From Adiantum capillus-veneris (lineage: Eukaryota > Streptophyta > Polypodiopsida > Polypodiales > Pteridaceae), in assembly GCA_014529385.2 (NCBI GenBank), contig CM043961.1, forward strand, positions 17,540,978 through 17,604,977: a stretch of 64,000 nucleotides of DNA, read 5' to 3'. Made by a program: the position numbers and the translations under genes. Below the pieces are notes generated by a model. The model had not been told where the DNA came from, made no database searches, and saw only the letters and a program-made list of their open reading frames with translations. Below, piece by piece: positions 24,301 through 34,410 of this stretch (positions are counted from its first letter, which is position 1; each line of letters starts with the position of its first letter).

Positions 24301-24835
24301 TGTTCGACGTGAAATGGTTCAAGATAATCATGGAGGGTCGCAACGCTACTATGCGTAGAGGAGAGTCTGGTTTTCTTGAGGTGGATTCTACTAAGAAATG
24401 GATTGACCTAAGAGACACTTTCGTACTACCCGAGCATTGTGAACAAGTAAGTATGTAAATAGTTAACATCCCCCTTTTACAAGTTATGTGCTTGAAAGCT
24501 CTCATGTAAGTTATGTGGCTCTGGCAGGTAATATTTCATCCTACAAAGTCTACATCAAACTGGTGGTACGTCATAGAGGTAGCCCCTCGTAGTGCAAGGA
24601 CGTATGAAGGCTACCATGTGCCAATCACAACGGCATCAATGGAGGAGATCAGAGAAGATGCTCAATCAGAAGCCGCTGCGGTGGTGCCAGACGAGCATCA
24701 AGATGCTACTACTCTATATGGGGTGCATGCAGAGGAGCTACAAAATGAAACAGAGGATATGTGTTTAAACGGAGAGCTCTATATAGATATAGGAAGTTAT
24801 GCTGAGTTATGCGAGGATGAGAGAGAGATCTCTTA
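21335..24835 (+). pseudogene. TNP2-type CACTA transposase of element A (broken)
   Basis: Domains in order: transposase-associated domain (CPCNQCKH, about 21389-21420); TNP2/Transposase_21 (21845-22510, with CPKCDSERY, DGVNPFG and WTMHDYPG); a CVTCGP zinc-like segment and DPMHIFKN at 22543-22878; DUF4218 (22868-23781, with LPKAPW and HLLVHIVDEVE); DUF4216 (24129-24835). The family cuts and pastes CACTA elements, acting at their termini in the nucleus. Lesions are visible against element B. About 220 bases carrying TPLYNGA...MQAKFGWS are missing near 21620. A one-base insertion follows DPMHIFKN (near 22871). A stop lies at about 23779. Introns separate several segments. Not functional as it stands. 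Confidence 0.85.
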
Positions 24836-25108
24836 AAGCCACAAATATTGTATTTGAACAATTTTGCTCCGTGTTGTAAAAGCTCTGGCTCTCTAAGTAC
24901 CTTCCATGGTGTATAACGCTCTTTTCTACTCCCGCTCACATCTTTTGATTGAAAATTCTGAGTTTTCGACTTGCCTCTTCTATCACTCAATTCATTGCGT
25001 CATTGTATTTATATGCGTCATTACGTCATTGTATTTAATGGTCTTTGCGTCATTGTCTACTCTATTCATTCAATATTAAGTTTAAATATTCGTGTGTTTA
25101 ATGCAGGT

Positions 25109-26417
25109 ATGGATGATGAGGAGTTTCTTTCTTCTTTGTCACCGCAGCAGAGACAGTGGTACGTGGAGCGTCATCGCTCTGGCGCATCATCGCACGTTCC
25201 TACTCCATCCGCATCTCCCTCTCTTTCGGAGCATTCGGCGCGCTCCGAAGCTTCGGCGTCGACGAGACGAGCTTCACACTCGTCTAGACACCGGCACTCT
25301 AGTGGTGGCGGTGGCGGTTGTTGTGGGGATTCCGCACCGATGCCTCCACACCGCCTCGTGTTCGACGAGGCTCTTTACCCTCCCCTTCGTTGCCCGTCCC
25401 CACACCAGCCACAGCATCGCCATCTATGCCAGGTTTTGCACGGCTGACTGTTCCTAGAAGCTACACACCTCTACCTACTCCGCGAGGAGCCACCCCACTC
25501 GGCACTCCTCGCTTCGGGGCCCAGACGCCGGTGGAGACACCTGACGTCCGTACCCCCATCGACACGCCGCTAGAGACCCCTGCTGGGACACCCAGGTTCA
25601 CGCGTCACCGGCCAGAGGGCTTGTCTTACTCCGTCGACTTCAGCAGCGGCATCATCATGGATGATGACGGCAAGAAGGTGATCTCGCGCATGCGTGGTCT
25701 TTGCTCTCAGCTGTTTAGACACTACATACTAAACAAATGGAGTGAAGTACCAAGTGATTTAAGAAACAGAGTCATCAACATACTTCATGATGAGTTTCCC
25801 GTTCCAACACGGGATCAACGCTTCAATGAAAACCTGATGAAGATTCGAATGCGCGAATACTGCAAACACAAGCGTTCCGAAGTGCAAAAAGCAATCAAGA
25901 ATGGGTGGAACAGGCCAGATTGACTGGCCAAAGAAGATTGGAAGAATGCGAAGAAAGCAGCACGCGAGAATCCCGACATGTGGAAGCAACAAAAGGATGC
26001 AGCTAGAGCGCGAGTAGAGGCAGGGAGCTCGCACCACTTGGGGAGCGGTGGATGGGCATCATTTGAGGCCGATTTTGTAAGTGTTTTCGCATTGCTCTTT
26101 ATGTTCGATAGTTTAGGGTTTATGAGTTTTTTAATTCTAACATAATGAAATCTTTGTATGTTTTGACAGTGGTCGATGACAGGACATGATCCCACACCGT
26201 ACGAGCGCAAGTACGCAGGCAGGAAGGGCTTAAACGCCCTGATAGACATTCTCAGTTCTCGCGGCGGCATGGTTAGTATTAGGGTTTACTCTTTTCTATT
26301 TTTTGTATTGTTTTATAAATATCGTTATATGTTTATACTTACTGAAAGCTGTCTTATTGTCTTTTTTTGCAGAATCCGACAGATATGCCGCTTGGACGCG
26401 ATGAGATGTCTGACTAG
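25109..26417 (+). pseudogene. Transposase_24-like (TNPA-type) second gene of element A (broken)
   Basis: It starts MDDEEFLSSL, then a Ser/Thr/Pro-rich N-terminal half, then a conserved core (KKVISRMRGLCSQ, HDEFPVPTRD, WKQQK, GSSHHLGSG), then exon 2 (YERKYAGRKGLNALIDIL) and a short last exon from 26373 ending LGRDEMSD. This resembles the Ptta/En/Spm Transposase_24 family, which I take to bind subterminal repeats. Compared with element B it has a one-base deletion near 25332 and a TGG to TGA change at 25921. Intron donors at 26078 (GTAAGTG) and 26271 look normal. Confidence 0.8.
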
Positions 26418-26783
26418 ACGACGTCAGTTTAGCTGTAGCTACATAGCATTAGTTTAGGGTTTCTCATAGCTTATGTATCATGAGACGGATTTTATACGTC
26501 TTTTTGAACCATGTATATTATTACATTTGTCACCGCAGTTCCTTTTGCCAATCAATTCTTTATGCCTATGATGTTGTACAATTGTCATTATTACATTTGC
26601 CAATCAATTCATTTTGCCTATGATGTGTACAATTGTCAATTTTGCAAACAATGCGTCTTGTGGGTGACTATTTTGGGTCTATTATCTACCCTTGCACTTT
26701 TTTTAAAAAGTGAATCAAGTACAATATGGTTGATGGGTGGCAGGGCATTCAATGCCCTGCCACCAAAAAAAAATTCTCTCGGG

Positions 26784-26965
26784 CGTCACTATAACCGTCG
26801 CTATTTATGGCTCTGTAGCGTCGCTATGAGTGTCGCTATAGTCTTCTGTGTAAACGTCGCTATAAGCGTCTCTATGAGCGTCTCTATATAGCGACACTTA
26901 TAGCGACGCATATAGCGACGCTCTCGTAGTGACGCTCGTAGCGACGCTCTCGTAGTGACGCTCGT
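26784..26965. promoter_or_regulatory. 3' subterminal repeat array of element A
   Basis: At least ten copies of a GCGTCGCTATNAGCG-type word, in both orientations, closing with GTAGTGACGCTCGTAGCGAC twice in a row. They end about 80 bases before the terminus, where a conserved GGGGGTTATAAAAACCCA block follows. Confidence 0.8.
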
Positions 26966-27349
26966 AGCGACGCCGGGGGTTATAAAAACCCAGTGTATTT
27001 CCGTCGCTAACAGCGTCACAAGAGCACACAACCTCTTGTAGTGTTTCACAATGATATATGCGGTAATATGAGCGATAATATAGCCAGAATTATTACCTCA
27101 TATATTACCGCAGATATGACCTCACTTATTACCGCATATATGACCTCGCATATGTCTACCGTGTATATTACCATTATACGGCTTATAAAAAATCAAGATG
27201 CTGATCTAGGGCCCATATGAGCATCTTTCTTGTTGACCTGCATAAAGTCATTTGGTCTATGACTATCTTCTTCAAGCACATAGTTCACATCAACAAATAT
27301 TGGTCGCTTCTTCTTAATACTCTTCTCTCACAAGGGAGCTCTATTTATC

Positions 27350-27840
27350 TCAGGGGGTTTGTATACTCATCTTTAACATTGAAGAGTTAGTCGAATAAAC
27401 CAATGATTTGGTAGTTGATGCAGTTGATGATTGACTTAAGAACTTCTTTGGATGATAATTGATTCTAGTACATTGGAGCATAACTACAACCTTGAAGATA
27501 AGCATCATATTTGACACTTTGTAGTATTGCCATTTCCATTTCCATTGCCATTGCCATTGCCATTGCCATTGCCATGTTTGTGCCAATTGCCTCATACAAA
27601 CTAGTTTTCTCCTCAATACATGCATGCATGGCAACATGTTTGGCAGCTGATGCAGTTGATGATTGACTTAAGAATGTTTTTGTACGATAATTAATTCTAG
27701 TAGTAGGAGCAGACCTATAATCTTTAAATAAGCATCGTATTTGACACTTTGTAGCATTGCCATTTCCATTGCCATGTTTGTGCCAATTGCCTCATACAAG
27801 CTAATTTTCTCCTCAATACATGCATGCATGGCAGCACGTT
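27350..27840. repeat. tandem duplication with CCATTG expansion
   Basis: The block from GCAGTTGATGATTGACTTAAG to CAATACATGCATGCATGGCA occurs at about 27420-27632 and again at 27652-27833. The first copy contains seven or so TTGCCA/TTTCCA hexamers (27528-27572), the second only two or three. Confidence 0.85.
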
Positions 27841-28520
27841 TTGTCTTAGACAAGTTTGAACACATGTGGCCACTCCTTGCCTCCAAGCTACCTAGGGAAA
27901 AGAACACTTTGAATGAAAGGATACTTTACCTGCTCTTCAGATCCAAACAATCCTCCAACCCTTTTGTACTTATATGCTTTGACGTCTTGGTAGAATCGAA
28001 GGCCCTCTCTATTTGTTGATGCATATTAAATCTTTTTGGATCTCCCCTTTTGTGGATTGCATATGGGACCTACATCTCTACCTCATTGATACATTTTCTC
28101 TGTGCGTGCTGGCGTCTATTTGGCATTCTCAATGATTATGCATTCCACTCATTAAGACATCTATGATAGGAAGATATAGATAGCAAAATAGATTGAATTA
28201 TCATTTACAAAGATCAGATATGACCTATGGGACCGAAAACAAAACATTACAAAGTTCCTTCTGAGTGAAGGGGTTGTTGGATACATCTCAATCAAGGAGT
28301 AAGGGTCTAGCCCAATGTGATAAAAGGGAAGATGAGATGAAATGAACAAAACCTAAGAAGAGGTAGGTGAGAGGGGAGACGGTTTGGGAGTTCGAAACTC
28401 TTGGATAATGGCTTTACCTTCTTGATAAGCTGACCGTTTCGCTGTTGTGTGCCCTTCTCACATCTTTTGGAGTTCTTCCTTCTTCATTTTGAGTTAGGTG
28501 GGTGTTAGATCTTTTGTAAA

Positions 28521-28889
28521 TCAAAATTTGGTGTCCTTGAGAAGACTCAATTTCTCAAGGAGTTTGATTTGACCCGCCTTGGTTTTGAAAGTGAAGATTG
28601 CATGGTTGGTGCAATGTTCCTGTGTAAGAGAGGTGATTGTGGCTAACCCCATTGTACCATGTGGGTTGTTGTTTGGATGTGAGCAAAGGAATCGTGGAAC
28701 TTGAGGTCCCCCTCCCCTTGGAAGCCCGCCAATGCAAACATTGAAGGCGATGTCCACTTGGCATTGTCGTTCACATAGCATGGACACTACACGATCTTCA
28801 GCCTCAGTAAAAAGAAGTTGGTTCAATCTGATAACCTTATTCAAGATGATTAGGTAGTGTAATTCATAGATACTCAATTGCTTCCACAT
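28521..28889 (-). other. unrecognised open frame, 122 codons
   Basis: A minus-strand frame with a Pro/Gly patch (GGLPRGGGPQVPRF) and several cysteines and histidines. I do not recognise a family. Sequence between 27840 and 29280 offers nothing else. It may be chance or part of a decayed retroelement, since a LINE remnant on the same strand lies 400 bases away. Confidence 0.2.
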
Positions 28890-29280
28890 GAACGATAAAG
28901 AATACTAAACACTAGAGAACTAAGAGCTAGGAATACAATTTATAAAGAGTTCTTAGTTAAGTGGAACGATTATACTGAAGAGAGTTCAACACGAAAGCGA
29001 GTAAGCACTCTCCAAAAAAGGTTTCCTAAATTTAGGCTTATTCCTTCCAATCAAATTTTTTTCTTAAGGGGAAGCTATGTGAAGTATTCTATAGCTAGGG
29101 CATACACACAAACTACAATGTAATCCCACACAATCTACGATTTACTAGCAGATCCCCACATAAATTGAAAACAGTGACACTTAAACTAATCTAATGCTTT
29201 ATCTGGCCAAATCCAAAAGGGGAAGAAAATACAACAAATAAGGGATCAAAATTGATTGCAGAATCCTCACTAGCACATGG

Positions 29281-30420
29281 AACTACCATTTATCACAATG
29301 ACAACTTGCTAATTTCGTGCATACTCTTTGTTCCACCCAAGCATACAGTTGTTTTTGGGTTACATCAACACCAATCCAGTACCCCAGATGTCTAAACACA
29401 GTAACTCCCCTTAGAAGTCTTTTGGGGAGGGAAATTAGGTTATCAAAATTCTCTATAGAGATTTCAATCAAGTGAGATTTTGCAAGGCTCAATTGCCAGC
29501 CAGCAGTCATGAATACGAATTTAAGTAATTCAAACACTTTTCAATATTAATATTATCTGCGTGTAAAAAGGTGAGAGTATCATCAACAAAACCCATAGCA
29601 ATAATGTTATCATTCCCAATTTGCAACCCTTTAAGATTACCCACGTTTGCATGAGCATTAAGAAAGAAAAATAAGGGATGAGTAGCTACTACAAACAATA
29701 AAGGGCTCAATGGACATCCTTGTCTAACTGATCTAGATGTTGACATTGCCTCATATAATCACCTATTCACCATAATGTTGGACATAACATCCCTACCCAG
29801 TAGCATTATAATGCAAGCTGCCATACTACTGCCAAAACCTAGCTTTTGCATAATTCTGACCACAAAGTCCTAGATGACAGAGTCAAAAGCCTTGGCAAAG
29901 TCTAAATGCAACAAAACCATTTTTAGATTTGTTTTTTGACATGCCTTTATACCCAGCATCACTGTTAGGATATTGTCCAAGAAAGATATACCCCCAATAA
30001 AACCTGACTATGCTGTATGAATACATTTCTTCAAGAAGGGGAAGATTCTCATAGCAATTGCTTTGCCTATCAATTATAGAATACCCATCATTGTGATGGG
30101 TCTCCAATCAGATAAGGAAGCTGGAAAAGTCTTCTTGGTCAACAATTTTATGATTTCTTGCCTCAGTGAAGGGTCCATGCATTGAGTGATCCAAATTTTG
30201 TTTATACTTGCCACTACTAGAGGGCTCAAGATGTCCTAGTATGCTACCACAAATTCTTTTGTCATACTATATATATCAGGGGTCTTGTCATTTCCCAACC
30301 TCTTTAATGCCCACAATAATTCCTTTTCATAAAATGGGCTTTCCAATCTTTTAGCATTACATTCCTCGCTCAATGCATGGATCCACCACTGATAGCAACA
30401 AATCATTAGCATGAAGGGAT
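29281..30420 (-). pseudogene. LINE reverse transcriptase fragment
   Basis: In minus-strand order: LSDWRPITMMG (about 30090), LHLDFAKAFDSVI (29875-29910), KLGFGSS, SVRQGCPLSPLLFVVATHPL (29680-29740), FVDDTLTFL (29565-29600, replacing the YADD box), GWQLSLAKS, HLGYWIGVD and LYAWVEQR (29290-29400). This is the fingers-palm-thumb order of a LINE-type reverse transcriptase. Stops such as that after AFDSVI and several frame shifts make it a dead fragment. No endonuclease, 3' tail or target duplication was found. It is a separate insertion from the 8 kb remnant, which covers a different part of ORF2. Confidence 0.85.
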
Positions 30421-30829
30421 TTAATATTCATGTAATTACGAGTTTCTTTTTTGTGATCACACTATTAATTAACAAAATTATCACTTCAAAAGTCTTCACA
30501 GCCTGCCGAGATACACACTCAGCTTGGCGAGATGCACCCCTAACGGGCCCGTTGCCGCATGCATGCGCCCAATGGGACTCTTAGGGAACTATAAATATCC
30601 CCCATTTCCCTCACAATTCCCTTGTCCTCCAGCTTAGAGCTTCCCATGTATCCTAAGTTCTGGCAAGCTTTCCCAAGTCCTCACAAGCAATACAAAAATT
30701 TACGATATAGTCCTTACCCTAATCCCATGAGTCATATATTTTCTTTGTATTAAGTTGGTATACATTTTGGTAATAATGTTTTTCTAAATTGTAAAGTGTA
30801 TTGATCATGGTTTCGACGTCAACATAGGT

Positions 30830-31560
30830 CCTATTATTGGATTGAAAGTGTCATTGTGAAACGTTAGACCAGCAGCACTGTTTTACAACATGGCCACTAT
30901 GTTCACTTCGACATCTGTTCTATTTGAACAGGAAATGTCGTTGTTGAACCTGGTTGGTTACGTTCAATTTATAAGTATTTTTATTAGTCTTGTCATTGAC
31001 ATCAATTCTACTATTGGACCAGGAGTGTCGTTGTGCAGGCTAATAGGCTACCTTTCAGATTTTATGTATGATATACGTGCTTTTAGGCTAGTTCGGTGTT
31101 GATTTCAGCATCGGCTCTACTATTGGGCTAGAGATGTTGTTAGTTTCATCAAATGATTTCCATGGTTTTTAGGCTAGTTCAATGTTGCTTTTGGCATCAG
31201 CTCTACTATTGGGATGGAGATGTCGTTAGTCTCATTGAATGATGCCCTACTTTTTAGGCTTGTTCGGTGTTGCTTTCAACATCACCTCTACTATTGGGCT
31301 AGAGGTGTCATTAGTTTCATTGAATGATGCTTTGCTTTTAAGGATAATTTTAGTGTTGCTATCAGCATCAACTCTACTATTGTTAGTTTCATCGAATGAT
31401 GCCCTGCTTTTTAGGCTAATTTAGTGGTGCTCCTGAAATCAGTTCTACTACTGGGATGGAGTTGTTGTCAGTCCCATTGAATGATGTCCTACTCTTTATG
31501 CTAGTGTTGTCATTAGTTTCAATGAATGACATTTATATTTGCTATAAAATTTCAAGTTAT
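30830..31560. repeat. degenerate minisatellite, about 85-95 bp unit
   Basis: The phrase CTCTACTATTGGGCTAGAG-TGT--TTAGTTTCAT-GAATGATG-CCT--TTTTTAGGCTA recurs from about 31010 to 31540 with looser copies from 30830. I count seven or eight copies. It ends about 120 bases before element B. Confidence 0.75.
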
Positions 31561-32326
31561 TCTGTCTATTAAAATCATGAAATATGTTATCCTTGTAGCA
31601 TAGATGGCCCTTGTGGAAACGAAGGAGTTAAAAACAAAGATCAAAACTCTAATGGTCAAATATATATGTGTCTTGCACTACAAGAGGTTGTGTGCTCTTG
31701 TGACGCTGTTAGTAACGGAAATACATTGGGTTTTTATAACCCCCGGCATCACTAAAACCGTTGCTAACAATGTCGATACGGGAACGTCGCTATAAGCATC
31801 GCTATAACGGTCGCTATATGCGTCACTATAACCGTCACTATATAGCGAGGCCTATTGCGACGATCATAGCGACGCTGAAGAGACTTATATAGCGACGGTC
31901 ATAGCGACGCTCGAGAGATTTTTTTTTTGGTGGCAGGGCATTCATTGAATGCCCTGCCACCCATCAACCATATTGAGTGTTTTATTAATTGATTCACCTT
32001 TGAAAAAAAGTGCAAGGGTAGATATAGACCCAAAATAGTCACCCACAAGACAATATAAGTATTAACTCCATCATCCATAGTATTATTTGCAAAATAAAGA
32101 TACAAAGCTGACAAGCGTAAATTGATGAAAGTAAATCAATGACAATTGTACACATCATAGGCAAAATCACTTGATTGTTAAACTTTGCAAATGTAATAGT
32201 TACAACACCATTGTCATTATTGAAAAAATATACATGGTTTTCAAAAAGACGTATAAAAGTCGTCTCATGATACATATGCTATGACAAAAAGAAACTAATG
32301 CTATCTAGCTATGGCTAGACTGACGT

Positions 32327-33630
32327 CGTCTAATCAAATGTCTCATCGCATCCAAGTGGCGTATCTGTCGGAGCTACAAAAAAAAAACAATAGGACAGCT
32401 TTCTGTAAGTATAAACATATAGCGACGTTTATAAAACAATACAACAAATAGAAAAGAGTAAACCCTAATACTAACCATGCCGCCGCGAGAACTCAAAATG
32501 TCCATCAGGGCGTTTAAGCCCTTCCTACCTGCGTACTCGCGCTCGTACAGTGTGGGGTCACGTCCTGTCAAAATATACAAAGAATCCATTATGTTAGAAT
32601 TTACAAAACCCCATAACCCTAAACTATCAAACATAAAGAGCAATGCGAAAACACTTAAAAAATCGATCTCAAAGGATGCCCACTCGCCGCTCCCCAAGTG
32701 GTGCGAGCTCCCTGCCTCTACTCGTGCTCTGGTTGCCTCCTTTTGTTGCTTCCACTTGTCGGGATTCTCGCGTGCTGCTTTCTTCACATTCTTCCAATCT
32801 TCTTTGGCCAGCCAATCTGGTCTATTCCACCCATGCTTGATTGATTTCGGCACTTTAGAATGCTTGTGCTTGCAGTATTCGCATATTCGAACCTTCACCA
32901 GGTCTTCATTGAAGCGGTCATCCCGTGCTGGAACGGGAAACTTGTCATGAAGCATGCTGATGACTCTCTCTTTTAAATCATTCGATACTTCACTCCAGGT
33001 ATTTAGTATGTAGTGTCTAAACACCTGAGAGCAAAGACCGCGCATGCGCGAAATCACCTTCTTGCCTTCATCATCCAAGATGATGGCGCCGCTGAAGTCG
33101 ACAAAGTAAGGCAAGCCCTCTCGTCGGTGACGCATGAACCTGGGTGTCCCGGCAGGGGTCTCTAGTGGCGTGTCGATGGGGGTACGAACGTCAGGTGTCT
33201 CCACTAGAGTTTGGGCCCCAAAGCGAGGAGTGTCCACTGGAGTGACTCCTGGAGGAGTAGCTAGTGCTGTGTAGCCGCTAGGAACGGCCGTCAGCTGAAC
33301 AAAACTTGGTGTCAATGGCGATGCCGTGGCTGGTGTCGGGGCGGGCAAAGAAGGGGAGAATAAAGAGCCTCGTCGAACACAAGGCGGTGTCGAAGCATCG
33401 GCGGCGGAATCCCCACAACAACCACCACCGCCACCACTAGAGTGCCGGTGCCTAGACGAGTGTGAAGATCGTCTTGTCGACACCGAAGCTTCGGAGCATG
33501 TTGAATGCTCCGAAACAGAGGGAGACGCAGCTAGAGTAGGAATGCGCGATGGTGCGCCAGAGCGATGACACTCCACGTACCACTGTCTCTGGTCGAGTGA
33601 CAAAGAAGAAATAAACTGCTCATCATCCAT
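32327..33630 (-). CDS. Transposase_24-like (TNPA-type) second gene of element B
   Basis: It begins MDDEQFISSLSLDQRQWYVE at 33630 and stays open to about 32380, giving the intact version of the protein broken in element A: Ser-rich N-terminus, Pro/Thr repeat region (ETPDVRTPIDTPLETPAG), then the conserved core (GKKVISRMRGLCSQVFRHY, RPDWLAKEDW) and YEREYAGRKGLNALMDIL. The first intron donor, GTAAGT in element A, is TTAAGT here (about 32667), and exon 2 lacks 13 bases found in A. The former intron happens to be open, so the frame reads through. A last exon near 32370-32327 ends in a short PTDTPLG-like tail. Presumed role: binding to element ends together with the TNP2 protein. I cannot say whether it is expressed. 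Confidence 0.7.
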
Positions 33631-33701
33631 ACCTGCATTAAACACACGAATATTTAAACTTAATATTGAATGAATGGAGAAGAAAACATGGACAAGTAGA
33701 T

Positions 33702-33703
<2 letters not shown>

Positions 33704-33750
<47 letters not shown>

Positions 33751-33806
33751 TAGATAGAGAGAGAGAGAGAGAGAGGGAGGGGGGGGGGGGGGGGGGGGGG
33801 GGGGGA
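33704..33806. repeat. (TA)n, (GA)n and poly-G compound tract
   Basis: About 40 bases of TA, a short GATA/GA stretch, then more than 20 G. It lies just upstream of the Transposase_24-like gene of element B and is absent from element A. Confidence 0.95.
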
Positions 33807-33854
33807 GGGATTCTTGTGTAGAGAGATTTTGTTGAATTTCTGTGAATTTGTAAA

Positions 33855-34113
33855 AGCACTGCACTCTGGGTGCGATGAAGACTGAAGCTGCAACCGCGAA
33901 GGAAGTCCGTCTATGCTCATAGATGTTGCTTGCCCCACCACTAAATCTAGTTGATCGGGTGAAAGAGACGCTAAGAAGCAGTAGTAGAGCTTCTTAGCAT
34001 CTCTTTCACCCGATCAATTAGATCTAGTGGTGGGACGAGCTGCATCTATGAGTAGAGACAGATCACTCCCTTCGCGATTGCAGCTTCAGTCTCCATCCCA
34101 CTCGGAGCGCAGT
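33855..34113. mobile_element. foldback/MITE-like hairpin in element B
   Basis: Left arm from GCACTGCACTCTGGGTGCGA to GACGCTAAGAAGC (33855-33978) pairs imperfectly with the right arm from GAGCTTCTTAGCATCTC to GGAGCGCAGTGC (33986-34113), with only a few loop bases between them. Arms are about 125 bases. Element A lacks this sequence at the same place. A target duplication was not resolved. Confidence 0.75.
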
Positions 34114-34254
34114 GCTCGTCGTCCTTGCTTGTAAGAACATACCTAGAGCATACGCACCTGGAGTGGATACAAAGACCATTAAATACAATGACGCAATGAC
34201 GTGAAATCTAAAGAGCGTTATACAACATGGAAGGTACCTAGAGAGCCAAAGTGA

Positions 34255-34287
<33 letters not shown>

Positions 34288-34410
34288 GGGTCCAGAGTAG
34301 TTGATAAGGTAGCCTGCCTTCACGGGAATGGACACAAAGCCACGTGAATACAATATATATATATATATTATAAAACAGAGCAAAATTGTTCGAATACAAT
34401 ATTTATGGCT

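Larger units (their letters stand above)
19133..27043 (+). mobile_element. CACTA (En/Spm) transposon, element A
   Basis: The left end begins CACTACAAGAGGTT and the right end is its exact 14-base complement. TTT flanks both sides, the three-base duplication expected of CACTA elements, though a weak one because it is a homopolymer. Inside both ends are subterminal repeats of GAGCGTCGCTATNAGCGACG type (19150-19255 and 26784-26965), presumed transposase binding sites. The interior holds a TNP2-type transposase gene and a Transposase_24-like gene, both plus strand and both broken. Length is 7911 bases. Element B at 31676-42103 is a relative in the opposite orientation. Confidence 0.92.

Noticed and set aside
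21446-24990. Minus-strand frames opposite the TNP2 gene of element A, and plus-strand frames opposite B
   Set aside because: All domain motifs read on the other strand, and the same shadows appear in both copies.
33631-33864. N-terminal extension of the Transposase_24-like frame of element B through TA, GA and poly-G tracts
   Set aside because: Element A starts at the matching MDDE methionine, and the extension is only repeat-derived Pro, Ser-Leu and Ile-Tyr.
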